Of a DNA stretch of 53,405 nucleotides, positions 25,743 through 34,078 are shown in pieces. The notes under the pieces were generated by a model. The model saw nothing but the letters and a program-made list of their open reading frames with translations, was not told where the DNA came from and ran no database searches. Position 1 is the first letter of the stretch. Each line of letters opens with the position of its first letter. A program made the position numbers and the translations under genes. The stretch is from Archaeoglobaceae archaeon (lineage in GTDB: Archaea; Halobacteriota; Archaeoglobi; Archaeoglobales; Archaeoglobaceae), in assembly GCA_026988525.1 (NCBI GenBank), contig JALSLC010000016.1, positions 1 to 53,405 on the forward strand, read 5' to 3'.

Positions 25743-26407
25743 GGCTCTACTACCGTACCAATTTCACCATAAATTGCTTTTTCTATGTTTTTTGGTTCAC
25801 CTTTAAAAATTATAGTTTTTATACCACTCCTCTCTACTATTTTTGCGGCAAGAATATCTAAAACATTGCTACTTCCAGCTTTTACTTCCCCCTTAGACAC
25901 GATCTCCACTAATTCCTTAGCTTTAATTCTCCTATAAAATATAGCATTTGGATTTTTTTTCGGATCTTCAGAATAAACACCATCAACAGCCGTTGCATTA
26001 AGTAATAAATCTGCTCCTACGTATTCAGCTAAGAGGGCTGCTGTAGCATCAGTAGTATGTCCGGGAAATGTGCCCCCCATTACAACAATATTCCAAAGCT
26101 TAGATAATTCTAAGGCTCTTTCAAATGTATCTGGGACTTCCTTAGGAGATGAGTTGAGCATAGATGAGAACAAAAGAGCGTTGAGCTTAGTAACTCTAAT
26201 CCCAATTAAATCGCATAGAACATCATTAGCCCCAGAATTTTTTGCAATTTTTATGTAGTCTCTTGCAACTTTTCCCCCTCCAACAACAACAAATATCTTT
26301 TTATTTTTGGCTATTTTTTCTAATTCTACTGCAAAATCCTTCATCATTCTGCATTCTGGGAAATCTTTCATTAGCACAGATCCGCCAAGAGAGATTACTA
26401 TTTTCAT
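25739..26407 (-). CDS. pyrH: UMP kinase (archaeal PyrH)
   Basis: This 222-residue amino-acid-kinase-fold enzyme phosphorylates UMP to UDP. It has ISLGGSV at the N-terminus, VVGGGKVARDYI near residue 41, GGTFPGHTTDATAALLAE near 113, a nucleotide-binding region DGVYSEDPKKNP and a C-terminal GTVV. The short archaeal form matches in length. It overlaps the transporter gene before it and the DHPS-like gene after it by 4 bases each. Confidence 0.94.
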   Translation of the reverse strand: MKIVISLGGSVLMKDFPECRMMKDFAVELEKIAKNKKIFVVVGGGKVARDYIKIAKNSGANDVLCDLIGIRVTKLNALLFSSMLNSSPKEVPDTFERALELSKLWNIVVMGGTFPGHTTDATAALLAEYVGADLLLNATAVDGVYSEDPKKNPNAIFYRRIKAKELVEIVSKGEVKAGSSNVLDILAAKIVERSGIKTIIFKGEPKNIEKAIYGEIGTVVEP

Positions 26408-27411
26408 GTTTTTTGCTTAACCTTCGCAGCTAAATTTTTACCGGTGTAGTGAGTATAAACAGCTGTTAATACCGCAACTAAGGTAGGCGCTATAAAAAAA
26501 CCTGCAGCACCTCCAGCCATGGCTCCTCCAATAAAAGACAAAAGAATTAAAAGAGGATGTATTTTGCTCGCATAACCCAAGAAGTGAGGTCTTAAAAACA
26601 ATTCAGGTAATATATACAGCAGTATAATTCCGGTTAACAAAAACCATGCTGAAAGTATTATACTTTTTGTTGCAAGAAAAGCCGCAACAGGAAGTATGAC
26701 CATCCATTCTGCAAAAATTGGGATTAAAGCAGCAAGAAACATAAGACCGCTAAGAATAGGAATGTACGGCACATCAAATACCATAAAGTATGGTATACTC
26801 AACAGACCAACAAAAATTGCAAATGCAAAATTTCCAAACCAAAGAGAAATTAAAGTTTCGTCTATCTCCTTCAAAAGTTTTTCTAAATCTTCTGTATATT
26901 CCTCCGGCAAAACTGAAAGTATTGCTTTAACTAACCTATCACCATCACACAAAGCATAAAAACAAACTATTGCAGATATTAAAAAGTTCATAAAAAATGT
27001 TACAGTTTTAATAGTCACATCTAAAGCAGAAACTTTCAGATAGTTTCTTATATAAGTTTCAAAATAAGGAATGGATGAAATTATATAGTTACTGTAATTT
27101 TCAGGTATGTTTGCACTTTTCATAACGCGGATAAGTGAAGAAATTAGCTCTTTTTGATGAGTTAAAATATAGATTAGCTGATTCAATCCCTGAAAAATAC
27201 CGTAAAACATCAGAAAAGAAATTGGAAGCAATATTGTCATTGTAGATATAGCACTTGAAACTAAATTACCCAATCTCAACCTATTTTTTATTGGTTTTGC
27301 AACATAAGCAAAAACTATACCCATAACTATTCCATTTATCAAAGGTGAAAAGTAGTAAAATACAAACAACACAAGTAAAAATAAAATTACTAAAAAAAGT
27401 TTTTTCTTCAT
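26404..27411 (-). CDS. AI-2E/UPF0118 family membrane transporter
   Basis: This 335-residue protein has about eight membrane helices arranged as in the AI-2E exporter family: two N-terminal helices, a soluble segment around 85-140 and a conserved C-terminal block with PILSGLMFLAALIPIFAEW, LRPHFLG and HPLLILLSFIGG. Substrates of archaeal members are unknown; ion or small-metabolite efflux is possible. Its ATG overlaps the stop of the actin-like gene (TAATG), so the two are translationally coupled. Confidence 0.87.
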   Translation of the reverse strand: MKKKLFLVILFLLVLFVFYYFSPLINGIVMGIVFAYVAKPIKNRLRLGNLVSSAISTMTILLPISFLMFYGIFQGLNQLIYILTHQKELISSLIRVMKSANIPENYSNYIISSIPYFETYIRNYLKVSALDVTIKTVTFFMNFLISAIVCFYALCDGDRLVKAILSVLPEEYTEDLEKLLKEIDETLISLWFGNFAFAIFVGLLSIPYFMVFDVPYIPILSGLMFLAALIPIFAEWMVILPVAAFLATKSIILSAWFLLTGIILLYILPELFLRPHFLGYASKIHPLLILLSFIGGAMAGGAAGFFIAPTLVAVLTAVYTHYTGKNLAAKVKQKT

Positions 27412-28388
27412 TAACTTTCTCTTGTTTTAGCAGCTATAAGACAACCTCTCGCAACACTAAAGAGGGGGTCTCTTGCAACTCTTATCTCGGATACGTTTAC
27501 AGGAAGTCCAATTTCACTTAATCTTTCTTCAAACAAAGACTTGAATCCCTTTGGTTTTGACGTTCCTCCTGCCAACACAACTGGAAATTCTACTGCTGGG
27601 GGAGTTACCTCAGCTAATTTCCTTGCAAGAGTTTCAACTATATTGGAGATTAGTTGATCATAGTATATTGCCAAAGCTCCTTCAACACTTCCAAGCTCTA
27701 CTTCTTTTTTCAATTCAAAACCACTTTCTTTTATTGCACAAACTTGCTCCCTGGACATACCAGTAGCTTTGGCAACATTTTCATCAATCCAATCACCGCC
27801 CTTGGCTATGCTAAAGGACACTATAGGTGCAGCAAAGTATGCTGCAGTAACGTTTGTCATTCCAGCCCCAAAACTAACGCCTATCCCAGTAAAGCTTGTA
27901 TCAGCAAGTTCAGAATAAACTACAGCTAAACCTTCATCTATTACGTAAGGTGTATAACCTATTTTCTTTATTAAAGCCTCCATTGTTTTTCTATGATACA
28001 ATACTTCAATATCGGAATCTATTGGTTTTGCGGGAGAAGATATACACACTATCTCTCCTGCATATTCTGGAGAACCTACTACTTTTTCTATTAGCAACTT
28101 TATTATTGGAATAGCTTCTTTTTCCTCAGGACTTAGAACACCAGATTTCATTGGCCTCCTTGTACTTTTCTTAAAAACGGTAGCAAACCTGAGAGCGTCA
28201 TCTCCAAGCACATATATTTTGTTTCCTTTTATAACATAAGCAACTCTTGCATTATCAAGCATCATTTTTGTCATGTCGTTATAATCGAGCTCAAGAAATG
28301 CATTTCTCTGCTGGACAAAAACGATTTCATCTCCTTCCATTTCAGAACATATTATGTTCATAGTACCTACATCTAACCCCTTAGACAC
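27411..28388 (-). CDS. Actin/MreB-like ATPase (archaeal actin homologue)
   Basis: This protein of about 325 residues has the actin/Hsp70-fold signature: phosphate-1 loop GLDVGTMN near residue 5, a connect region GYTPYVIDEGLAVVYSEL near 145, phosphate-2 GVSFGAGMTNVTAAYF near 168 and adenosine motif VVLAGGTSKPKGF near 278. It lacks Hsp70's substrate-binding domain, so it resembles a filament-forming actin homologue or ParM/MreB-like protein. I chose GTG at 28388 because GGAGGTG lies six bases upstream; GTG at 28397 is an alternative. The adjacent membrane protein gene 13 bases upstream may be an anchor. Whether it polymerises is unknown. Confidence 0.8.
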   Translation of the reverse strand: MSKGLDVGTMNIICSEMEGDEIVFVQQRNAFLELDYNDMTKMMLDNARVAYVIKGNKIYVLGDDALRFATVFKKSTRRPMKSGVLSPEEKEAIPIIKLLIEKVVGSPEYAGEIVCISSPAKPIDSDIEVLYHRKTMEALIKKIGYTPYVIDEGLAVVYSELADTSFTGIGVSFGAGMTNVTAAYFAAPIVSFSIAKGGDWIDENVAKATGMSREQVCAIKESGFELKKEVELGSVEGALAIYYDQLISNIVETLARKLAEVTPPAVEFPVVLAGGTSKPKGFKSLFEERLSEIGLPVNVSEIRVARDPLFSVARGCLIAAKTRES

Positions 28389-28400
28389 GAAAACCACCTC

Positions 28401-29165
28401 CTAAGATAAGCCTTCACCCGGACTTTTACCTTTTATCTTACTTTCTTCTATCATTTTAAGCACTCTTGCCGCATTATCTACTTCACAAACCTCCTTTTTA
28501 GCAACTCTTCTCCCACCATTTCTCAACATTCTAAGTTTTTCCGCTTCTGGTACAGAATCTTTTACTCTAACTACATTTCCTCTATACTCCCCATCTTTAA
28601 GGGCCGAACCCACTAAGAAATCTCCTTTTGGTTCAATAATCTCTATATCGAGAACTTTGTCAAAATCAGGTTCTATTAGCTTAGCTTCTTCAATTTCTAT
28701 ATTTTCCTCAATCTTCTTTTTCAGTTTTTTCTTCTCAACATAACTTGTTTCTCTTTTTATTTCAATACCCGGTGCTTTTTCAAGTAACCTTAAAACAGCC
28801 TCAGCAAAAGAACTGCTAAAAAATAAAACTAAGCCCAATGCATAAAGCAATGCAACATAGACAATTTGTGGATAGTACCAGTATTCAGGATACATAAGAA
28901 CAAATAAAACTACTGCGAGAGTAGTAAGTGCAAAAGCAGCAATAGTAGCTGGTTTATACCTCTTAAAACCATACATAGCATTTACTCCGTAGAGTGCCAT
29001 TGGAATAGCCAAACCAATTATTACACCTACTATCTCTATTTCGGTAGGGTTGGAGTACCTATTTATCTGAAAAATTGCTATTAGAGATAATCCAATGACT
29101 ATTAAGAAAACGCCAGCTGCAAAAATTAGTGAAGGTAGATAGTACTCTCTGTCCCGCCGTCCCAT
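28401..29165 (-). CDS. Membrane protein with charged cytoplasmic tail, partner of actin-like gene
   Basis: The first ~130 residues hold four to six hydrophobic helices. The last ~115 are soluble and charged, beginning with a coiled-coil-prone KKKLKKKIEENIEIEEAK stretch and ending in a helix DNAARVLKMIEESK. There is no enzymatic motif. It is first in the operon with the actin-like ATPase and ends 13 bases before it. I recall haloarchaeal actin-homologue genes having a similar membrane-protein neighbour (annotated DUF7139), but cannot verify it here. A membrane anchor or nucleator for filaments is an inference from position and architecture. Confidence 0.65.
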   Translation of the reverse strand: MGRRDREYYLPSLIFAAGVFLIVIGLSLIAIFQINRYSNPTEIEIVGVIIGLAIPMALYGVNAMYGFKRYKPATIAAFALTTLAVVLFVLMYPEYWYYPQIVYVALLYALGLVLFFSSSFAEAVLRLLEKAPGIEIKRETSYVEKKKLKKKIEENIEIEEAKLIEPDFDKVLDIEIIEPKGDFLVGSALKDGEYRGNVVRVKDSVPEAEKLRMLRNGGRRVAKKEVCEVDNAARVLKMIEESKIKGKSPGEGLS

Positions 29166-29218
29166 TGAGTATGCCTTAACTTAGCTAAAATATAAAACTA
29201 TCGCTTTAGGGTTCAACA

Positions 29219-29935
29219 TTAAAATTGACGTTCATATTTTTTATATTCATCCACAGCTATTTTCCACTCTTCATCAGTAAGCATGGGATCTTTAACGTTG
29301 TTAAGCATAAAAGCCTCTGTCCTTTCCAAACAAGTTCCACACTTTAAACATGGTCTATCTCCACCCTCATAACAGCTCCACGTAAGTTCGTAAGGTACTC
29401 CAATTTTGAGCCCAAGAGCTACAACTTCAGCCTTAGTCATATCGACAAACGGTGCTCTTAGTTCTACGGGAGTAAAAATTGTTGCAAGATATATTGCTGA
29501 ATCCAATGCTTTAACAAATTCCTTCCTACAATCAGGATAAATTGCATAATCAGATTTGTGAGCTGCATAGTAAACTTCTTTTTCACCTTTTTTCACGGCA
29601 AAACCAACTGCTATGGAAAGCATAATCATATTTCTGTTAGGTACTACTGTTATCTTTTGTTTTTCATCCGTATAAAATCCGTGTGGTACTTCGCTATCAC
29701 CAGTTAAAGCTCCAGAAGAAATTAAAGGAGATATAGACGAAATATCCACAATTTCGTGTTTTACCTTGAATCCTTCCTCCAAAGCCTTTTTCACAACTTT
29801 TTTTGCATGCTCAATCTCTTTTTTGTGTCTCTGTCCATAGTTAAACGTTAGTGCATAAACTTTTTCACCCTCATAACACAGTTTCCAGAGTAAAGTTGTT
29901 GAATCTAATCCCCCACTCAATATCATAACAGCCAT
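29219..29935 (-). CDS. queC: 7-cyano-7-deazaguanine synthase
   Basis: QueC converts 7-carboxy-7-deazaguanine to preQ0 with ATP and ammonia. The 238-residue protein has the PP-loop SGGLDS at residues 7-12, the NYGQRHKKE motif near 34, VVPNRNM near 98 and the zinc site in CYEGGDRPCLKCGTC near 188-202. It starts one base after the metG stop and is probably co-transcribed with it. The previous step, queE, lies at 2817. Confidence 0.95.
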   Translation of the reverse strand: MAVMILSGGLDSTTLLWKLCYEGEKVYALTFNYGQRHKKEIEHAKKVVKKALEEGFKVKHEIVDISSISPLISSGALTGDSEVPHGFYTDEKQKITVVPNRNMIMLSIAVGFAVKKGEKEVYYAAHKSDYAIYPDCRKEFVKALDSAIYLATIFTPVELRAPFVDMTKAEVVALGLKIGVPYELTWSCYEGGDRPCLKCGTCLERTEAFMLNNVKDPMLTDEEWKIAVDEYKKYERQF

Positions 29936-29936
29936 A

Positions 29937-31934
29937 CTACCTCACCTTGCTACCAATTGGTACTTCTTTTTCTGGAGTTAACAACACGGCTTTACCTTCA
30001 ACATCAGCAGCAAGAATCATACCTCTGCTTTCTACACCCATTAGCTTAGCTGGTTTCATATTAGCAACAACTACAACTTGCTTTCCAACCAGCTCTTCAG
30101 GCTTATAAGTTTCTGCAATTCCCGCTACTATTTGTCTGACTTCATTACCTATATCAACTTCAAGTTTTATAAGTTTCCTACTCTTCTTCACTTTTTCAGC
30201 CCTAAGAATTTTGCCCACTCTTAAATCCAATTTTGATAGATCATCTATGGTGACGTATTTCACAGTTTTTTCATCAGCTTTTCTTATCCTATCAATCATC
30301 AGTTTTTCCATCTCCTCTATTTTTTCTTCTTCAACCTTTTTAAAGGGTGGTTTTGGTTTTTTGAGAACTTTAATCTTTTCAAATTCATTCACTTTGTTCA
30401 TTCTAAATTCATCAACACCAATTATTTTTGCTACCTCTTTCATTGAAAAAGGTAAAACTGGATACGCCAGTATAGTTAAAGCTTTTACAATATGCAAGCA
30501 ATTTGCTATTACTTCTGCACATTTTTCTTTATCGCTCTTTATCAATTCCCAAGGTTCTTTGCTCTGGAAATAGTTATTACCGAAACTTGCCAGTTCCATA
30601 AAAGCGTCACTCGCTATTTTGAATTCCCAATTTTTGATTGCTTTTACTATTTCATTTCTCGCTTTTTCCACAGCTTTTATTACGCTATCATCAGCTTTAA
30701 CGTTAAAGCTCCATACGTCTCCTTCAAAATTCTTCCAAGCAAAGTATGTTACTCTATATATGAAGTTTCCAAGATTTGCTATAAGTTCATTATTGACTTT
30801 ATCCATAAATACTTTCCATGAAAAATTCAAATCTTTTTGATGGGATGTATAGTTTACTATGTAATATCTTAAATAGTCAGGATTAAACCCAGATTTAAGA
30901 TAGTCGTCTTCAACCCAAACTACGTAACCCCTTGTTTTAGAAAAAGTTTTACCCTCAACTTTAACCATACCACTTGCAACAATTGCGGAAGGTAGTGCAA
31001 ATTCTACCCCCTTAAGCATTGCAGGCCAAAATATGCAGTGATGGTAAACTATATCCAAACCTATGAAATGTATTATATCTCCCCACTTTATATCTCCCTC
31101 TTTTTTCACACCCTCTACCCATATTTTCTCCCAATCACAGCCTAAATTTTTACAAGCTTCGCGAGTATAAGATATATAGCCTATTGGAGCATCGACCCAA
31201 ACATAAACAACCAAATCTTCTCCCGGAAATTTAACTCCCCACTCCAGATTTCTTGTTATACACCAATCTTTTAATTCCTGTTTAACCCATTTTCTCGCAT
31301 AGTTTAAAGCGTTTTCAGTCCCCCCAACTTTATCAAGATACTCAAGTAGAAAGTCTCTAAAAGCAGTTAACTTAAAAAAGTAGTGTTTTTGTTTTCTGAA
31401 TTCTGCTTTAGTTCCACATATTTTACATCTTGGCTCTTTTATTTCTCCCGGCTCAAGATACCTACCACAACCCTGATCGCATTCGTCACCCCTTGCTACA
31501 GCACCGCAATACGGGCATATACCTTCTACATATCTATCTGGTAAAAATCTCTTACATTTTGGACAGTAAGCTAATTCTATTTCCTTAGAATAAACGTAAC
31601 TTTTTTCTATTAACTTTTTTACAAAATTCTTGGTCATTTCGTGATGGTATTCACTATCTGTTCTTCCAAAGTAATCAAATTCTATACCCACTGATGCAAA
31701 AACTTTCTTAAAATGCTCGTGATATCTATCAACAAGTTCTCTTGGAGAGATACCCTCCTTTTCTGCGTTTACGACTATGGGTGTTCCATGGCAATCACTA
31801 CCACAAATAAAAAGTACTTTTTCACCCATCATTCTAAGGTATTTAACGTAAACGTCTGCTGGTATGTACGTTCTCAAATGCCCTATGTGAGCTTTACCAT
31901 TAGCGTAGGGCAAACCACACGTAACGAGTTTCAT
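29937..31934 (-). CDS. metG: Methionyl-tRNA synthetase
   Basis: This 665-residue class I synthetase has HIGH at residues 16-19 and zinc-knuckle cysteine pairs in CPKCKRF, CPYCG and CKICG. The KMSKS-equivalent is KTFSKTRG. An anticodon-binding helical domain follows, then a C-terminal EMAPII/Trbp111-like tRNA-binding domain from about residue 555 ([13 protein letters not shown]). The catalytic and tRNA-binding domains are in one chain, unlike archaea that split them. A TATATA box (31957-31962) lies 25-26 bases before the ATG. Confidence 0.96.
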   Translation of the reverse strand: MKLVTCGLPYANGKAHIGHLRTYIPADVYVKYLRMMGEKVLFICGSDCHGTPIVVNAEKEGISPRELVDRYHEHFKKVFASVGIEFDYFGRTDSEYHHEMTKNFVKKLIEKSYVYSKEIELAYCPKCKRFLPDRYVEGICPYCGAVARGDECDQGCGRYLEPGEIKEPRCKICGTKAEFRKQKHYFFKLTAFRDFLLEYLDKVGGTENALNYARKWVKQELKDWCITRNLEWGVKFPGEDLVVYVWVDAPIGYISYTREACKNLGCDWEKIWVEGVKKEGDIKWGDIIHFIGLDIVYHHCIFWPAMLKGVEFALPSAIVASGMVKVEGKTFSKTRGYVVWVEDDYLKSGFNPDYLRYYIVNYTSHQKDLNFSWKVFMDKVNNELIANLGNFIYRVTYFAWKNFEGDVWSFNVKADDSVIKAVEKARNEIVKAIKNWEFKIASDAFMELASFGNNYFQSKEPWELIKSDKEKCAEVIANCLHIVKALTILAYPVLPFSMKEVAKIIGVDEFRMNKVNEFEKIKVLKKPKPPFKKVEEEKIEEMEKLMIDRIRKADEKTVKYVTIDDLSKLDLRVGKILRAEKVKKSRKLIKLEVDIGNEVRQIVAGIAETYKPEELVGKQVVVVANMKPAKLMGVESRGMILAADVEGKAVLLTPEKEVPIGSKVR

Positions 31935-31956
31935 GTTAATTCAAAACTACTTTAAG

Positions 31957-32005
31957 TATATAGATTTGACCACAAACCAAGCCAACTGCAAGAAAACTCT
32001 ATATC
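31957..32005. promoter_or_regulatory. Divergent promoters of metG and nnrDE
   Basis: Two TATA-like boxes sit back to back in the 93-base gap. TATATA at 31957-31962 serves metG, 25-26 bases from its ATG. TATATC at 32000-32005 serves nnrDE, about 26 bases from its ATG at 32028. Both spacings imply leaderless transcripts. Confidence 0.45.
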
Positions 32006-32027
32006 CTTAAAAAGTTAATAAAGGAAT

Positions 32028-33443
32028 ATGAATGAATACGAAAAATTAGCTGTGAAGTTTAGCACCCAAACAATCACTTCAAAAGAGATGGGGGCTGTAG
32101 ATTTAAATTGTGAATATTACGGATTATCAAGATTACAGTTAATGGAGAATGCTGGAAAAGCTATAGCTGAAGAAGTGCTAAAGTTAAATCCTTCTGAAGT
32201 TATTGTTTTTGCAGGAACTGGCAATAATGGAGGAGATTCCTTTGTGGCTTCAAGATTTTTAATAAAAAAAGTAAACGTTAAAATTTACCTGATGGGCAAT
32301 GTAAAAACTGAAATTGCAAAGAAGAACTTAGAATTGGCTAAGCTATCTGGAGTAGAAGTGCTAAATGGAGTGCCTGATGAAGTAAAAGCAGATTGTGTGT
32401 TAGATGCTATGCTTGGAACGGGGGTTAAAGGAGAACTAAGAGAACCTTACAGTTCCGCTGTAGATTTAATAAATAATTGCAAAGCAAAAATTATAGCTGT
32501 TGATGTACCCACTGGTATTAACCCAGATACGGGTGAATTCAAGAAAGCTGTAAAAGCAGATATCACTGTAACGTTTCATAAAGTAAAACCGGGTCTAATA
32601 AAGCCAGAAGTAAAAGATTACGTTGGAAAGTTGATAGTTAAAGATATAGGTATTCCTCCTTTGATAGAAGCTTTATCCGGTCCGGGAGATGTAAAACTCA
32701 CTTTCAAAAGAAATGAATACAGTCACAAAGGAGAAAATGGGAAGATACTTGTTGTTGGAGGGGGGCCATATACTGGCGCTCCATTTCTTTCTGCAATAGC
32801 CTCACTAAAAGCTGGAGCTGATCTTGTTTTTCTGGCCGTACCTTCGGAAATTAAAAGCATTGTTTCATCTTACTCACCTGAAATAATCGTAAGGGGGTTT
32901 GAAAGTCCAGAAGAACTTAAAAACTTAAGTAAAATAGATGTTGCAGTAGTTGGTATGGGTATGGAGGATAGCTTAGCTGAAGATGTACTAAAAGTCATTA
33001 GATGCAAAAAGTTCGTTCTCGACGCAAGTGCCATTCCATACATCGACTTAGTTGAAGGTGATGTGATAATTACGCCCCACACAGGTGAAATTAAAAAATA
33101 CTTTGGAATAGAAAATTTAGAAGAAGTAATAACTCTCGCAAGAAAAGAAAAAATAACGATATTACTAAAAGGTAAAATTGACTTTATAACAAATGGTGAA
33201 AAAGTTAAGCTAAATAAAAGCGGAAACGCTGGAATGACGGTTGGAGGTACTGGAGATGTATTAGCTGGAGTTTGTGGTGCTATTCTATCAAATTCAAATG
33301 CATTTGATGCAGCAACAGCATCCGCATTTATTTGCGGATTGGCTGGAGACATAAGTTTTGAGGAAAAAGGATATTGTTTAACTGCAATGGATGTTGTAGA
33401 AAATATTCCTTTCGCAGTTAAAAAGTGTCTTGAGTTTAGTTAG
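32028..33443 (+). CDS. nnrDE: Bifunctional NAD(P)H-hydrate epimerase / ADP-dependent dehydratase
   Basis: This 471-residue repair enzyme has two domains. The N-terminal epimerase (about 15-210) includes LMENAGKAIAEE, FAGTGNNGGDSFVASR and VDVPTGINPDTG. The C-terminal ribokinase-like dehydratase (about 225-465) includes KILVVGGGPYTGAP, ITPHTGEI and the GNAGMTVGGTGDVLAG motif with the catalytic Asp. Together they restore damaged NAD(P)H hydrates. It starts a transcription unit with the downstream lipoprotein gene 11 bases away. Confidence 0.95.
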   Translation: MNEYEKLAVKFSTQTITSKEMGAVDLNCEYYGLSRLQLMENAGKAIAEEVLKLNPSEVIVFAGTGNNGGDSFVASRFLIKKVNVKIYLMGNVKTEIAKKNLELAKLSGVEVLNGVPDEVKADCVLDAMLGTGVKGELREPYSSAVDLINNCKAKIIAVDVPTGINPDTGEFKKAVKADITVTFHKVKPGLIKPEVKDYVGKLIVKDIGIPPLIEALSGPGDVKLTFKRNEYSHKGENGKILVVGGGPYTGAPFLSAIASLKAGADLVFLAVPSEIKSIVSSYSPEIIVRGFESPEELKNLSKIDVAVVGMGMEDSLAEDVLKVIRCKKFVLDASAIPYIDLVEGDVIITPHTGEIKKYFGIENLEEVITLARKEKITILLKGKIDFITNGEKVKLNKSGNAGMTVGGTGDVLAGVCGAILSNSNAFDAATASAFICGLAGDISFEEKGYCLTAMDVVENIPFAVKKCLEFS

Positions 33444-33454
33444 GAGGTATTGAG

Positions 33455-33982
33455 ATGAAATTTAAAAAATTGTTGATCTTAGTTGCACTAACAATAGTTA
33501 TTGCTGGATGTGCCCAAAAAAATGTAGAAAAAAATTTAAATCTAAATAAACCTCAGGTGTTCTTCTATTATGAAACTGGATGCCCAAACTGTAAAATGAT
33601 AGAACCTTATATAAAACTTTTAAAAAAGGAATACAGAGATAAAATTGATTTTCACCTGTGCAACTGGGATAACCACACTAACTGGAGTGCCTTAGAGAAA
33701 AAAGTTTACTCAGAAACTAACCCTTACGGATTCCCAGCACTCGTATTTATAAATAAAAATGAAAAGAAAGTGTTCATAGGCTGGTATGCCATTGGAGAGA
33801 ACTTCACATCCTACTTAAGAAAAATGGGGTACAATCCACCAAAAGCATTTTACAATAAAACATCATACAACGCTGCAGAGTGTCTAAACTGTCATGCGAA
33901 AAGACATATACCTCCACCATCTAAGTACAACTGTACATACTGCTGCCATATGGGTAATAAAACTAACAATAAAACTTATTAG
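33455..33982 (+). CDS. Thioredoxin-fold lipoprotein with C-terminal heme-c-type motifs
   Basis: This 175-residue protein has a lipoprotein signal peptide with lipobox IAGC (Cys19). A thioredoxin-like domain carries CPNC at residues 43-46 and the cis-Pro segment YGFPALVF near 91-98. A short tail then holds CLNCH (residues 143-147, a CxxCH heme-attachment motif) and CTYCCH (160-165, readable as CxxxCH). Joining a redox-active thioredoxin fold to possible c-type heme sites suggests an extracytoplasmic electron-transfer or thiol-reduction role, for example in cytochrome maturation. A zinc site is an alternative use of the Cys/His tail. AGGAGGT precedes the ATG. I do not recognise a named family. 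Confidence 0.75.
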   Translation: MKFKKLLILVALTIVIAGCAQKNVEKNLNLNKPQVFFYYETGCPNCKMIEPYIKLLKKEYRDKIDFHLCNWDNHTNWSALEKKVYSETNPYGFPALVFINKNEKKVFIGWYAIGENFTSYLRKMGYNPPKAFYNKTSYNAAECLNCHAKRHIPPPSKYNCTYCCHMGNKTNNKTY

Positions 33983-34004
33983 CAAAAAACGTTAAAAAAA
34001 AGTA

Positions 34005-34076
34005 GGGCTCGTAGCTCAGGGGTAGAGCGCCGCCTTCGCAAGGCGGAGGCCGCGGGTTCAAATCCCGCCGAGTCCA
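34005..34076 (+). tRNA. tRNA-Ala (anticodon CGC)
   Basis: All four stems fold. The acceptor GGGCTCG pairs with CGAGTCC and contains the G3:U70 wobble that marks alanine. The D-arm stem is GCTC/GAGC. The anticodon stem CCGCC/GGCGG carries a TTCGCAA loop with anticodon CGC at 34037-34039. The T-arm is GCGGG/CCCGC with loop TTCAAAT. The discriminator is A; CCA is not encoded and no intron is present. It is far more GC-rich than its surroundings, as expected in a thermophile. It ends 2 bases before the convergent protease gene. Confidence 0.97.
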
Positions 34077-34078
34077 CT

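Noticed and set aside
32870-33352. Minus-strand ORF of 160 codons opposite nnrDE
   Set aside because: The sense frame carries full dehydratase motifs including GGTGD; the antisense frame shows nothing recognisable.
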